From Ureibacillus massiliensis 4400831 = CIP 108448 = CCUG 49529 (GTDB taxonomy: Bacteria > Bacillota > Bacilli > Bacillales_A > Planococcaceae), in contig NZ_JPVQ01000020.1 of NCBI RefSeq assembly GCF_000772965.1, positions 1 to 64,000 on the forward strand: a DNA stretch of 64,000 nt. Reading direction: 5' to 3'. The position numbers and the translations under genes were made by a program. Under the pieces are notes generated by a model. It did not search any database. It worked only from the letters and a program-made list of their open reading frames with translations, and was not told where the DNA came from. Positions 1-8,708 of the stretch are shown here, one piece after another. Position 1 is the first letter of the stretch, and every line of letters starts with the position of its first letter.

Positions 1-265
1 TTTCACTTTCCCCAATAGTAATTTGTGTACCCTGTGCAGGAACAAACTTTGGTTCTGCAGTCATAATAACAGGACCCGGTGAACTCTGTGGCAGCTCGTC
101 CAGTGCTCTTTTGCGATCTTCTTCATCTACGATATTTGGGAGCACAATTGACTCCATCATTTTTTTCACAAAAGTAGACTTTCCAACTCTGACAGGTCCT
201 ACAACACCGATATATACATCCCCATTCGTTCTCTCTGCTATTTGATGAAAGATTTCTTGGCCTAT
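1..265 (-). CDS. spoIVA: Stage IV sporulation protein A, N-terminal part (runs off the left edge)
   Basis: SpoIVA is the ATPase that polymerises on the mother-cell side of the forespore outer membrane to make the base layer of the spore coat; it is also needed for cortex formation. The 88 visible codons contain a Walker A motif (GPVRVGKST, about residues 23-31) and run on as KKMMESIVLPNIVDEE, which matches remembered SpoIVA N-termini. The start is odd. A strong Shine-Dalgarno (AAAGGAGG) lies 7 bases before an ATA codon that begins the family-typical N-terminus (IGQEIFHQIAERT). No ATG, GTG or TTG lies in frame between the upstream stop and residue 31, so either AUA is used or there is a sequence error. 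The gene is followed leftward by unseen sequence and preceded by yphF on the same strand, as in B. subtilis. The identity is secure; the start is not. Confidence 0.9.
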   Translation of the reverse strand, partial: MGQEIFHQIAERTNGDVYIGVVGPVRVGKSTFVKKMMESIVLPNIVDEEDRKRALDELPQSSPGPVIMTAEPKFVPAQGTQITIGESE

Positions 266-289
266 TGTAGCTCCTCCTTTACGTAATTC

Positions 290-318
290 AGTTTATGAGA
301 TAGTGAATAATATCATGA
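290..318 (-). promoter_or_regulatory. Possible SigE-type promoter of spoIVA
   Basis: On the minus strand a -10-like CATAAACT (290-297) lies 14 bases downstream of TCATGAT (312-318). These resemble the SigE pattern KMATATT-N13..15-CATACAnT, with mismatches in the -35. spoIVA is SigE-dependent in B. subtilis, which supports the reading. The match is imperfect, so this is tentative. Confidence 0.35.
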
Positions 319-445
319 ATAAAAATTAGAAAAAGTTGTAACACTTTTTATTTCTCAAGCTCGATTTTATTCTATGTCTGTCACTTTCGAAAAATGTTAC
401 AAAAAAACTACTTTCACCCTTTCCTTTTATATTTTTTCAAGAAAT

Positions 446-484
446 TAATAAACACCTTGTCCAGTAACGGTACAAGGTGTTTTA
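446..484 (-). terminator. Intrinsic terminator after yphF
   Basis: An 11-bp inverted repeat AAACACCTTGT/ACAAGGTGTTT (450-460 with 472-482) lies just past the yphF stop. On the minus strand it is followed by a weak T-rich tract. Confidence 0.7.
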
Positions 485-496
485 TTGGTCGATTTT

Positions 497-1225
497 TTAT
501 TTTTCTTTTTTTGTTGGGTCATACATGAAAATTGGCTCATTCTTTTCATTCACAGTATATGGTAACGAATAAGCAGGTACTACTGGATACGCATCGACTA
601 ATAGCATACGTATATCTTCACCTGGTTTTGGTGTTAGATTATTTTCCTGTATAAAAATATTTAAGTCGATTGAATAATCAACATAAATATCTCCTTCTGA
701 TGAAAGAACAAGAGGAAGTTGATTATTTGTATAGGGACTAGGGACAGTAAGTTCAGTTTTATAGCCTAATTCCTCATAATTAATCGTATAAACAAAATCT
801 GTTATCGCTGTTTTAAACATAGGATATTTGAAAGGCAATAATCGAATGTTTAAATCACGAATTGCTTCTGCTGATCTTAGGTCAACTAATTTTACAGTTG
901 GGTTTTCCTCTGGATCCCAAATAATATATTGAAAAATTCCTCCTTTTTCAAAGGAGTTACCCGGTGTATTCGATAAATATTTTGGGACAAGCTTTTCAAA
1001 ATCGATTGGGTACTTAATAAAAATATCAGTATCCATATCACGGTTTTTAATCGGTAATACGCCCGTATCCGCTTGGTATTCCTCGATTGCTCTTTGTACC
1101 CCGTCTAATTGAACTTGATCGGGTATTTGGTTTTCAACTCTTTGATCAGCTGGATACATACAACCGGATAATAGAATTGAAAATATTATAAGTAATGCAC
1201 TAACTCTCCATCTATTTTTCAACAT
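497..1225 (-). CDS. yphF: YphF-like sporulation-locus lipoprotein
   Basis: A 242-residue predicted lipoprotein of unknown function. It has a short N-terminal hydrophobic segment ending in a lipobox (LLSGC, Cys22), so the mature protein should be lipid-anchored outside the membrane. Length and motifs such as YQADTGVLPIK and KYPIDFEKL match B. subtilis YphF, which sits in the same place between spoIVA and yphE. The start ATG is 17 bases past the yphE stop, so the two are probably cotranscribed, and a terminator follows. No catalytic motif is visible, and I do not assign a biochemical role. The orthology call rests on remembered sequence and position. Confidence 0.8.
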   Translation of the reverse strand: MLKNRWRVSALLIIFSILLSGCMYPADQRVENQIPDQVQLDGVQRAIEEYQADTGVLPIKNRDMDTDIFIKYPIDFEKLVPKYLSNTPGNSFEKGGIFQYIIWDPEENPTVKLVDLRSAEAIRDLNIRLLPFKYPMFKTAITDFVYTINYEELGYKTELTVPSPYTNNQLPLVLSSEGDIYVDYSIDLNIFIQENNLTPKPGEDIRMLLVDAYPVVPAYSLPYTVNEKNEPIFMYDPTKKEK

Positions 1226-1242
1226 TTTTCACCTCGAATTAA

Positions 1243-1509
1243 TTACGCTGGCCATGTAAAGACGACAAGAGCCATTAAATACGAACCAAATAAAAATAGT
1301 ACAAAAGCGAACAGTTTAAAAATTGCTGCTAGAAATCCATTTTTAATCCATTTTCTTGTCGCTGACAATATCAGTACTGAAAAAATTAATAAACCTATGG
1401 ACCAAAAGGAAATCCACATTACATCTAAAGCTGGCAAATGTCCAAGTGGGCCCGTTGATGCAGAATTTAAAACAAACATTCCTGGATCAAATATAGAATT
1501 TGATTGCAT
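1243..1509 (-). CDS. yphE: Small membrane protein YphE (DUF2768-like)
   Basis: An 88-residue protein with two strongly hydrophobic spans: one around residues 29-50 (VMWISFWSIGLLIFSVLIL), the other around 60-85. A Lys/Arg-rich loop (RKWIKNG) between them suggests a two-TM hairpin. Position between yphF and gpsA, and size, match B. subtilis YphE, a DUF2768-type small protein of unknown function. A clear Shine-Dalgarno (AAAGGTGG) lies 7 bases before the ATG. A terminator separates it from gpsA upstream, so it probably has its own promoter with yphF. Confidence 0.75.
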   Translation of the reverse strand: MQSNSIFDPGMFVLNSASTGPLGHLPALDVMWISFWSIGLLIFSVLILSATRKWIKNGFLAAIFKLFAFVLFLFGSYLMALVVFTWPA

Positions 1510-1588
1510 ATATCATGACCACCTTTCAAATTTAAAGAGTATGTATATAGTAAAATTGACACCATCAATCATTATACCCGAGAATGTT

Positions 1589-1623
1589 ACAAAAAGAATA
1601 GGAGGTACCAATCATACCTCCTA
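1589..1623 (-). terminator. Intrinsic terminator of der-gpsA
   Basis: A perfect 9-bp stem TAGGAGGTA/TACCTCCTA with a 7-base loop. On the minus strand it is followed by CTTTTTG, about 120 bases past the gpsA stop. It divides der-gpsA from yphE-yphF. Confidence 0.75.
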
Positions 1624-1740
1624 CCTTAACTTCATTTTACATTGTTATACAAAATTTTTGCGAGAGTCAAACATGATATGTTTCATAGAATGTGAAAAAT
1701 TCATGAACTTTTCGACCGAATTATGGAAATTTTTTCACAT

Positions 1741-2754
1741 TTATATTAAATTATCAATTTCTCGCTTCTTCATCCGAATCATCAGCTCATCTACAGCATC
1801 TTTCGGAACTTTTTCATTAAATAGCACATCGTACAATGCAGCGGTTAATGGCATTGGCACTTCATATTTTGTGGATAATTGATATGCCGCTTTTGTTGTA
1901 CGTACACCTTCAACAACCATACCCATCTTTTCTAATACTTCATGAAGCTTCATGCCCTTACCAAGCATGTTACCCGCACGCCAGTTTCGAGAGTGTACAC
2001 TCGTACAAGTTACAATTAAGTCTCCCATACCGGATAGTCCTGAAAAGGTAAATGGATTCCCACCCATCTTTACGCCTACTCGAGAAATTTCTGCTAAGCC
2101 TCTTGTAATAAGTGCGGCTTTTGCATTATCACCATAACCTAATCCATCAGAAATACCCGCAGCTAGGGCAATGACATTTTTTAATGCCCCACCAATTTCA
2201 ACACCAATGACATCCGTATTTGTATAGACGCGGAAATAGCCATTCATAAATAAATCCTGTGTTTTTTCAGCGGATTTTATATTTTTACAAGCTGCTGTAA
2301 TCGTAGTTGGATGATGTAATACCACTTCTTCAGCATGACTTGGTCCAGATAATACGACAATATCTTGTACTAGGTCAGAAGGTAAGCTTTGCTCTAATAT
2401 TTCAGAAATTCTTAGTAATGAATCAGGCTCAATTCCCTTTGAAACATGGATAAATAATGCCTTTTCCGATAAATGATTCACTACATTTCCGCAAACCTCT
2501 CGTATTGCTTTTGTAGGCACAGCCATTACATAAATAGAGGCATGGTTCACTGCTTGCTTCATGTCGCTCGTTGCTGTTAGTAGCTCTGGAAGATTTGTTT
2601 CGGGTAAATATTTTTTATTTGTATGCTGGTCGTTTATTTCATTTGCTTGATCTTGTCGATGAGTCCAAAGAAGAGTATTGTGACCATTTTCTGCTAGCAC
2701 AATCGCTAGCGCAGTTCCCCAAGATCCAGCACCAAATACTGTAACATGTTCCAT
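1741..2754 (-). CDS. gpsA: Glycerol-3-phosphate dehydrogenase [NAD(P)+]
   Basis: GpsA reduces dihydroxyacetone phosphate to sn-glycerol-3-phosphate in the cytoplasm, supplying the backbone for membrane phospholipids. The 337 residues fit the family. The Rossmann fold starts at residue 4 with the nucleotide motif GAGSWGTALA. The GGALKNVIALAAGI segment carries the catalytic lysine, and the C-terminal helical domain includes GLSGMGDLIVTCTS and GNPFTFSG. It lies 22 bases downstream of der on the same strand, so the two probably form an operon, as they neighbour each other in B. subtilis. A Shine-Dalgarno (GAAGGGGAT) precedes the ATG. Confidence 0.96.
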   Translation of the reverse strand: MEHVTVFGAGSWGTALAIVLAENGHNTLLWTHRQDQANEINDQHTNKKYLPETNLPELLTATSDMKQAVNHASIYVMAVPTKAIREVCGNVVNHLSEKALFIHVSKGIEPDSLLRISEILEQSLPSDLVQDIVVLSGPSHAEEVVLHHPTTITAACKNIKSAEKTQDLFMNGYFRVYTNTDVIGVEIGGALKNVIALAAGISDGLGYGDNAKAALITRGLAEISRVGVKMGGNPFTFSGLSGMGDLIVTCTSVHSRNWRAGNMLGKGMKLHEVLEKMGMVVEGVRTTKAAYQLSTKYEVPMPLTAALYDVLFNEKVPKDAVDELMIRMKKREIDNLI

Positions 2755-2776
2755 TGAAAAAATCCCCTTCCCTCAA

Positions 2777-4087
2777 TTAGTCCCTAGCGCGTGCAATCAT
2801 GCGTATAGGTGTTCCTTCAAAATCAAAGGTTTCACGGATTCGGTTTTCTAGGAATCGCTCATAAGAAAAGTGCATTAATTCTGGATCATTTACAAAGGTT
2901 ACAAATGTTGGCGGCTTAATCGCTACTTGTGTTGTGTAATAGATGCGTAATCGACGTCCTTTATCAGTCGGAGCTGGATTACGCGCAATAGCATCTTCGA
3001 TTACTTCATTTAAAATAGAAGATTGAATTCGCATCGAATGGTTCTCACTAACTCGTTGAACAAGCGATAATATTTGATGCACCCGTTGCTTTGTTTTCGC
3101 AGATACAAAGATAATCGGCGCATAATGTAAATATAAAAAGTGCTCGCGAATTTGCTGGGTAAATAAATTCATTGTTTTATCATCTTTTTCAACAGCATCC
3201 CATTTATTTACAACGATAACAATCGCTTTGCCTGCTTCATGGGCATAGCCAGCGATTTTTTTATCCTGTTCTTGAATGCCCTCATCTGCATTAAGTACGA
3301 CTAAAACAACATCCGAACGTTCAATTGCTCGCATTGCACGTAGAACAGAGTATTTTTCTGTTGATTCGTAAACTTTTCCTCTTTTACGCATCCCTGCAGT
3401 ATCAATAATGACATATTCTTGCCCATCATAACTATATGGCGTATCAATTGCATCGCGTGTCGTACCAGCAATATCACTCACAATCACTCTATCTTGGCCA
3501 AGGAAAGCATTTACTAAAGAAGATTTCCCTACATTTGGTCGACCTATTAAACTAAATTTAATCGTGTCTTCTGAATATTGTTCTTCATCTTCCTTAGGGA
3601 AATGTTTAGCACATTCATCTAATAAATCTCCCAGTCCTAAACCGTGTGATCCGGAAATAGGAAATGGTTCTCCAAAACCTAGAGAATAAAAATCATAAAT
3701 CATTTCCCTCATATCAGGATTATCGATTTTATTGACTGCAAGAACTACTGGTTTTTTTGTTTTGTATAAAATTTTAGCCACTTGTTCATCGGCTAGCGTC
3801 ACACCTTCACGGCCATTTGTCATAAAAATAATAACATCCGCCTCTTGAATCGCGATTTCCGCTTGTGCTCGAATTTGTTCTAAAAAAGGCTCGTCGCCTA
3901 TTTCAATACCACCCGTATCAATAATATTGAATTCGTGTGTTAACCAATCTGCCGAACTATAAATACGATCACGTGTTACACCTGGAATATCTTCCACGAT
4001 GGAAACACGTTCACCAACAATACGGTTAAAAATTGTTGACTTCCCTACGTTCGGACGACCTACGATGGCGATTACTGGTTTTGTCAT
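2777..4087 (-). CDS. der: Ribosome-assembly GTPase Der (EngA)
   Basis: Der is the double-GTPase needed for maturation of the 50S ribosomal subunit. Two G domains are visible. The first has GRPNVGKST (residues 10-18), [12 protein letters not shown] and NKID; the second has GRPNVGKSS near 182, [10 protein letters not shown] and NKWD. A KH-like C-terminal domain follows from about 350. An open frame extends 31 codons upstream, but the chosen ATG ([10 protein letters not shown]) gives 436 residues, the usual Der length. It has a GGAAGGAT-type Shine-Dalgarno and places the P-loop at the usual distance from the N-terminus. B. subtilis has two other genes between der and ypfD (from memory, seaA and fni); they are absent here. 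Confidence 0.97.
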   Translation of the reverse strand: MTKPVIAIVGRPNVGKSTIFNRIVGERVSIVEDIPGVTRDRIYSSADWLTHEFNIIDTGGIEIGDEPFLEQIRAQAEIAIQEADVIIFMTNGREGVTLADEQVAKILYKTKKPVVLAVNKIDNPDMREMIYDFYSLGFGEPFPISGSHGLGLGDLLDECAKHFPKEDEEQYSEDTIKFSLIGRPNVGKSSLVNAFLGQDRVIVSDIAGTTRDAIDTPYSYDGQEYVIIDTAGMRKRGKVYESTEKYSVLRAMRAIERSDVVLVVLNADEGIQEQDKKIAGYAHEAGKAIVIVVNKWDAVEKDDKTMNLFTQQIREHFLYLHYAPIIFVSAKTKQRVHQILSLVQRVSENHSMRIQSSILNEVIEDAIARNPAPTDKGRRLRIYYTTQVAIKPPTFVTFVNDPELMHFSYERFLENRIRETFDFEGTPIRMIARARD

Positions 4088-4121
4088 CTGTACTTCATCC
4101 TTCCAATTTCTTATCTTTTGT

Positions 4122-4150
4122 ATTATACACGAATTCGAGTATGATATCAC
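4122..4150 (-). promoter_or_regulatory. Possible SigA promoter of der-gpsA
   Basis: A consensus -10 TATAAT (4122-4127 on the complement) with a weak -35 GTGATA (4145-4150) and a 17-base spacer, about 35 bases upstream of the der start. Confidence 0.45.
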
Positions 4151-4344
4151 ATTATTCACGAGAAACGTCGTGTTCTGCATTGCACTTTATGCCATATATC
4201 GATCACATATAGTATTGTCTAACACTATGGGATTATTACCAAAAGTTACATCAATACCTTTCGTTTAAGAAGTATAGGCGCTAAATGCTTCATACCTTGT
4301 TACTCAAATATGTATGGATAATAGATAAAATAAATTTAATAAAA

Positions 4345-4378
4345 ATAAAAAAACAGGTGTGCATATTTACACACCTGT
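4345..4378 (-). terminator. Intrinsic terminator of ypfD
   Basis: A perfect 9-bp stem ACAGGTGTG/CACACCTGT (4353-4361 with 4370-4378). On the minus strand it is followed by a T-rich tract (TTTTTTTATTTTTAT). The remaining 190 or so bases between here and the der promoter hold nothing I recognise. Confidence 0.88.
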
Positions 4379-4396
4379 CAGATATGAAAATTAATA

Positions 4397-5542
4397 TTAT
4401 TTATTAGTAAATCCTTTTAGTTGATCTCCAATTACATCGCTTAATGAGAAGCCCGTATTTTCTTCCGGTAATTCATAATCGAATTCTTCAACCTTTTCAG
4501 GATTTTCTTGAAGTTCTTTCATACTTAGAGATAAACGTTTCTCTGCCTCGTTTACATCTAATACTTTTACTTCAACCTCTTGTCCTTCTTTTAATACCTC
4601 ATGAGGAGTATTAATATGTTTATGTGAAATTTGTGATATGTGAACTAACCCCTCAATGCTTGGTAACACTTCAACAAATGCACCAAATGAAACTAAACGT
4701 TTTACTGTTCCTTTTAGAACTGAGCCTTTTGCCACACGGTCTTCAATGTTTGTCCAAGGTCCTGGCAAAGTATCTTTAATCGATAAAGAAATTCTTTCAT
4801 TTGATGGGTCTACTGATAATACCTTCACTTTTACAGCTTGACCTTTCGATAATACTGTAGCAACGTCCTCTACGTGCTCATGAGCTACTTGAGAAATATG
4901 CACTAAACCATCAACGCCACCAATATCAATAAAAGCTCCAAATGGCGCGATACGTTGAACAGTACCTTCTAGTATATCGCCTTCTTTGATTCCTCCAAGT
5001 ACTTGTTTCTTCTTAGAGTTCTTTTGCTCTTCTACTACAGCGCGATGGGATAAAATTAATCGACCTTTTTCTTTATCAAGTTCAGTTATTTTAAATCGTA
5101 AAGTTTTACCTTTATAGTCTTCAAAATCTTCTACAAAATAGTCTTCTACTAACGATGCAGGAACGAAGCCACGTACGCCTAAATCAACTACCAGGCCACC
5201 CTTCACAACATCCTTTACTTCAGCCTCAAAGCTTTCCCCTGATGCAAATTGTGCCTCAAGCTTATCCCACGCTTTCATTGCATCAACTTTGCGTTTTGAT
5301 AAAACAAAATTTTCTTCTTCGATTTTCGTGATGACTAATTCTAATTCATCACCTACTGATACAACATCAGAGGCTTTTTCAATATGCAAGCTCGAAAGTT
5401 CGCTAATTGGTACAATACCGTCAAACGGTGCACCTTCTATTGAAACAGTTACTGCTTTGTCTTCGACTTTTGCAGCAACACCTTTCACAATATCTCCTTC
5501 TCGAAATTCTTGGCCTGCGTTTGCGTTCATTTCTTCAGACAT
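4397..5542 (-). CDS. ypfD: S1-domain RNA-binding protein (ribosomal protein S1 homologue YpfD)
   Basis: A 381-residue protein made of four tandem S1 RNA-binding domains, roughly residues 14-85, 102-170, 187-257 and 272-345. Domains 3 and 4 carry the classic GAFIDIGGVDGLVHISQ and GAFVEVLPSIEGLVHISQ segments. This is the short Bacillus form of ribosomal protein S1 (rpsA/ypfD, 382 residues in B. subtilis), not the six-domain E. coli form. Its role in translation in low-GC Gram-positives is less strict than in E. coli. An AAGGAGG Shine-Dalgarno precedes the ATG. It follows cmk on the same strand, an arrangement widely conserved, with a 214-base spacer that folds into an interesting structure (see 5646-5718). 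Confidence 0.95.
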   Translation of the reverse strand: MSEEMNANAGQEFREGDIVKGVAAKVEDKAVTVSIEGAPFDGIVPISELSSLHIEKASDVVSVGDELELVITKIEEENFVLSKRKVDAMKAWDKLEAQFASGESFEAEVKDVVKGGLVVDLGVRGFVPASLVEDYFVEDFEDYKGKTLRFKITELDKEKGRLILSHRAVVEEQKNSKKKQVLGGIKEGDILEGTVQRIAPFGAFIDIGGVDGLVHISQVAHEHVEDVATVLSKGQAVKVKVLSVDPSNERISLSIKDTLPGPWTNIEDRVAKGSVLKGTVKRLVSFGAFVEVLPSIEGLVHISQISHKHINTPHEVLKEGQEVEVKVLDVNEAEKRLSLSMKELQENPEKVEEFDYELPEENTGFSLSDVIGDQLKGFTNK

Positions 5543-5645
5543 ATGTAACCCTCCTTCGCATCTTCCAATTTCTATTTTATTAAAAAACCTTCATAAAAAC
5601 AAAAAATATTCCTTTTCTTTTAGAAAAACTTGGTTAATTGACGTA

Positions 5646-5718
5646 CTTTTTTGGCGGGTAACCTTTGTTGCCCTTATGAAGATAAGAAAGAATGAATCGT
5701 TCTTATCTGCCAAAAAAA
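5646..5718. other. Candidate three-helix RNA structure in the cmk-ypfD spacer
   Basis: An outer stem TTTTTTGGC (5647-5655) pairs with GCCAAAAAA (5709-5717). It encloses two hairpins: GGGTAAC/GTTGCCC (5656-5662 with 5667-5673) and AAGATAAGAA/TTCTTATCT (5679-5688 with 5700-5708). Together they make a three-way junction about 100 bases upstream of the ypfD start. It could be a cmk terminator variant, an S1-responsive leader or chance in AT-rich DNA. The 5' side of the outer stem is U-rich, but no clean U-run follows the 3' side on the minus strand, which argues against a simple terminator. Confidence 0.4.
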
Positions 5719-5756
5719 TTGTATCTATATATTGAAAATACGCATGTATTCTAAAA

Positions 5757-6431
5757 TTATTCCATTTTATCCCTTGCTAATTTTAAAATTACATCTGCAG
5801 CTTCAATGATTGATAAATTTGTTGTATCGAGATAGATCGCATCGTCTGCTTGAATGAGAGGTGAAGCTTCTCTTTCACTATCTAATTTATCACGTTTTGT
5901 AATTTCCTTTTTCAATGTTTCGATATCTGATAGTATTCCTCGTGACTCATTATCTAGCAAACGTCTTTTTGCTCTTTCCTCTACAGATGCTGACATAAAT
6001 ATTTTTAACTGTGCTTCTTTTAATACTTGTGTACCAATATCTCTACCATCCATTACAATACCACCGCTCGATGCTAAATCTTTTTGCATATTTACTAATA
6101 TTTTTCTTATGTTCGGATGAGCTGAAACTTGTGATACATTATTTGTAACTTCATTGGAACGAATTAATTGTGATACATCTTCACCATCTACATATACAAG
6201 TTGTCCATTTTCAGAAGGCTTTAATTCAATGGAGGTGCCTAGTAACATTTCCTCTAATGCTTTAGCATCATTTAATTTTATGTTTCTCTTTAATGCTTTA
6301 TACGTTACGGCACGATACATTGCCCCTGTATCGATATATGTATAACCTAGCGCTTCTGCTACGATTTTTGCGATTGTACTTTTGCCAGCCCCTGCAGGAC
6401 CATCAATTGCGATTTGTATTTTGTTTGTCAT
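5757..6431 (-). CDS. cmk: Cytidylate kinase
   Basis: Cmk phosphorylates CMP and dCMP to the diphosphates with ATP in the cytoplasm. The 224-residue length is normal. The P-loop GPAGAGKST lies at residues 10-18. Family signatures include YIDTGAMYRAVTYKAL, GRDIGTQVL (MDGRDIGTQV near 126-135) and the lid-type arginines SVEERAKRRL. A start ATG directly precedes TNKIQIAIDG. The downstream neighbour ypfD on the same strand is a conserved pairing. There is no identifiable strong terminator between the two. Confidence 0.96.
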   Translation of the reverse strand: MTNKIQIAIDGPAGAGKSTIAKIVAEALGYTYIDTGAMYRAVTYKALKRNIKLNDAKALEEMLLGTSIELKPSENGQLVYVDGEDVSQLIRSNEVTNNVSQVSAHPNIRKILVNMQKDLASSGGIVMDGRDIGTQVLKEAQLKIFMSASVEERAKRRLLDNESRGILSDIETLKKEITKRDKLDSEREASPLIQADDAIYLDTTNLSIIEAADVILKLARDKME

Positions 6432-6583
6432 AAATATCCCTACTTTCCATCAGTATTTTACCATAGAAGTTATACAGATTTCCTAATGATTGAACTTAAA
6501 ACCTTATATTAGTTTAACCAATTTAGAACGACACAACTCGACTTAAAATACTTCTTAAAATAAACAAAGAAATTTGACAATAT

Positions 6584-6651
6584 AAAAAAGCCGCTACCCG
6601 ATCTAAAACCAAATTGTAACAATAAGGTGCAGCTTGGGGTAGGGCTTTTTT
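6584..6651 (-). terminator. Terminator after motI
   Basis: An outer stem AAAAAAGCC-TACCC with GGGTA-GGCTTTTTT (6584-6599 with 6638-6651) and a long loop, ending in a T run on both strands. It lies 3 bases past the motI stop. Confidence 0.65.
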
Positions 6652-6653
6652 AA

Positions 6654-7313
6654 TTAAACATTATTTAATTCTTTTCTGCGAATCATTAATTGTCGTTCGA
6701 AGCAGAATCGAACAATATATTGTTTATCCAAATCATCCATATCAATAAATTGAATAGAAGCTAGTCTTAATTTATTTTTGTCAAAGATTCTGACGACTAA
6801 TGCCTTTGTTTTTACATATTGAATGTCTCCATTGGAGTATGGCAATACCATCGTTAAATTGATATGGTCACCATCTTGAAATGAAACCGGTTTGTTCAAA
6901 AGGTTAAGTGCTATTCCACCAGCACTTACATCTTCTGTAACAAATTGATAATATTTACCCTCAAATTCAACGGCAACATCGACTGTAGTGTTGACGCGTA
7001 CAAATTCTCTTCGTTGAATTTTTATAATTTCCTCTTCCGGTGGTAACAAAAGCATAATCATGGGAATATTAGCGACTTTACGACCAACTACTTGAGTATT
7101 AAATGCATAGCTATTTTTATCTTCTGTGCTATATGTGACACGAAATTGTGAACCATCGATTAAATATGCTGTTTTGTTCGTTAATGTATTAACTGGATAA
7201 TCGATAAAAATGACTCGGTCATTACGATCTACGATTTTGCAATGATATTTTTCCAAGTTTTCTGCAGTAGGAATCGGTTCTAGTGTTAAAATAGTACCTA
7301 TCTTTAGTTCCAA
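6654..7313 (-). CDS. motI: c-di-GMP-binding PilZ protein MotI (YpfA/YcgR type)
   Basis: A PilZ-family receptor for cyclic-di-GMP. In B. subtilis MotI binds c-di-GMP and then clutches the flagellar stator MotA, stopping swimming. An N-terminal YcgR-type domain (residues about 1-95) is followed by a PilZ domain with the two ligand motifs, the arginine pair in RREFVRV and DVSAGGIALN. A longer frame begins at a GTG at 7388 with no ribosome-binding site. I prefer the TTG 25 codons later, which has GAGGTGG 8 bases upstream. It gives 219 residues, close to the 217 of B. subtilis MotI, with an aligned N-terminus. It follows ypeB as in B. subtilis. Presence suggests a motile, c-di-GMP-using host. Confidence 0.88.
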   Translation of the reverse strand: MELKIGTILTLEPIPTAENLEKYHCKIVDRNDRVIFIDYPVNTLTNKTAYLIDGSQFRVTYSTEDKNSYAFNTQVVGRKVANIPMIMLLLPPEEEIIKIQRREFVRVNTTVDVAVEFEGKYYQFVTEDVSAGGIALNLLNKPVSFQDGDHINLTMVLPYSNGDIQYVKTKALVVRIFDKNKLRLASIQFIDMDDLDKQYIVRFCFERQLMIRRKELNNV

Positions 7314-7397
7314 TTTATCCGCCACCTCGTACAATAATATATACTTATTATTGCACGAATTTACTTTTATTTCTATATTATTTATCACAGTATACTA

Positions 7398-8687
7398 TTA
7401 CGACATATACTCTACTTTTACGACCTCATGGGTATCTGCATCTACTACAACTCTAAATGTTTCATTGTATTTATTATCAAAACGAGCAATGACTTCGTAG
7501 CAAAGGCGTAGTTCAAATAGTTCATTTTCTGTATATATCATTTTTTCTTCTTCCACAACAGTACCTGGTCTAAAGAATTCTTTCCAATCGATTTCATTAA
7601 CAGTTTGCTCTTCTTTAATATTTTCTTTTTGGACATATTCCATTGCATTTAAACCTAAAAGTTCCCCGCTATCCTTTGATACTTTTAATTGAATGCCATC
7701 AGGGTATACGAGCGCTTTTTCATCACCAACAACTCGTGCTACTGCAATGTGATATACTTCGTGATTTTCTCGGAATTCTACAAACTCAACATCATCATAG
7801 CCAGCACGATCTAAAAATTGCATCGTTAACTCACGAACATCTTGTGCTGATACATTTTTATCTTCCTGAACAGGTCGTTCTGAAAGGAAGGATAAAAGCT
7901 GACCGCCTTTAACCGTAATGTCTGCATAACCTACTCGGCTTCCTTTTACAAATTGAATATGATAGAAAGGATATGGGGCATCATCTTTACTTTTCGTTAC
8001 TGTATACGCTGCATCTTTAATATCAGGTAATATAATCTCTAATGCTTCAATCGCTTGATCCTTAGTTATTTCTTTACCTTCTAGATGCTTTAAATCTCTT
8101 TTCTTTTGCCAATCGGATTCACTCGCCGTAAGTGGGAAGTCAGTCTCTGAGTATGTTTTTAAATTTTGAGCAATATTTTTAAACTGACCTTGTTCAGTTT
8201 CATTGTTTAAAGTTCTTTGCCATTTTGAATAATCTCCATCATTTTCAAAATACATAGCTGTCGCAATATTCCATTCATCTGACAGGGCTCTTAAATTCGA
8301 TGACACTGTTTCCATTTTCTTTTGCCATGATTCATAATCTCCATTTTCTGCAGCTAATCTTGCCTCTTCACCGATATTTCCGACATATCTCATCCAGTTA
8401 TTCGCTACTTCTCTATTTAAAGGCAAGCCACTTATCGATCCTCGTAATTGATCGCTTAGACGCCAAATATTATCTAGTTCTTGATTCAAAGCATTTTTGT
8501 CTTGGAAAAGTAATGATTGTGATACTGAAGCTTGAAGGGTCGTTAGCGTTTCAGAAGCACTTGTTAATGCGTTTGTATATTGTGCATGAATTGCTCTTTG
8601 TAAATCTTCATTTTCTCTTCTAACTTCGAATGAATAGAGTGCAAGTGCTAGAACTGCTATCGATAACAAATACACTGCATTTTTCAT
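7398..8687 (-). CDS. ypeB: Germination protein YpeB
   Basis: YpeB is made in the forespore and is required for the presence and activity of the cortex-lytic enzyme SleB; the two proteins stabilise each other in the spore. The 429-residue protein begins with an uncleaved-looking membrane anchor (residues 3-19, NAVYLLSIAVLALALYS). A helical N-terminal region follows, then C-terminal PepSY-like repeats, for example DITVKGGQLLSFLSERP and AMEYVQKENIKEEQ. It starts 21 bases after the sleB stop with an excellent Shine-Dalgarno (GGGAGGGG), so sleB-ypeB is a bicistronic operon as in other Bacillus-type sporeformers. It is slightly shorter than the B. subtilis protein (about 450). Confidence 0.94.
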   Translation of the reverse strand: MKNAVYLLSIAVLALALYSFEVRRENEDLQRAIHAQYTNALTSASETLTTLQASVSQSLLFQDKNALNQELDNIWRLSDQLRGSISGLPLNREVANNWMRYVGNIGEEARLAAENGDYESWQKKMETVSSNLRALSDEWNIATAMYFENDGDYSKWQRTLNNETEQGQFKNIAQNLKTYSETDFPLTASESDWQKKRDLKHLEGKEITKDQAIEALEIILPDIKDAAYTVTKSKDDAPYPFYHIQFVKGSRVGYADITVKGGQLLSFLSERPVQEDKNVSAQDVRELTMQFLDRAGYDDVEFVEFRENHEVYHIAVARVVGDEKALVYPDGIQLKVSKDSGELLGLNAMEYVQKENIKEEQTVNEIDWKEFFRPGTVVEEEKMIYTENELFELRLCYEVIARFDNKYNETFRVVVDADTHEVVKVEYMS

Positions 8688-8708
8688 GGTTTCCCCTCCC
8701 TTTGTATG

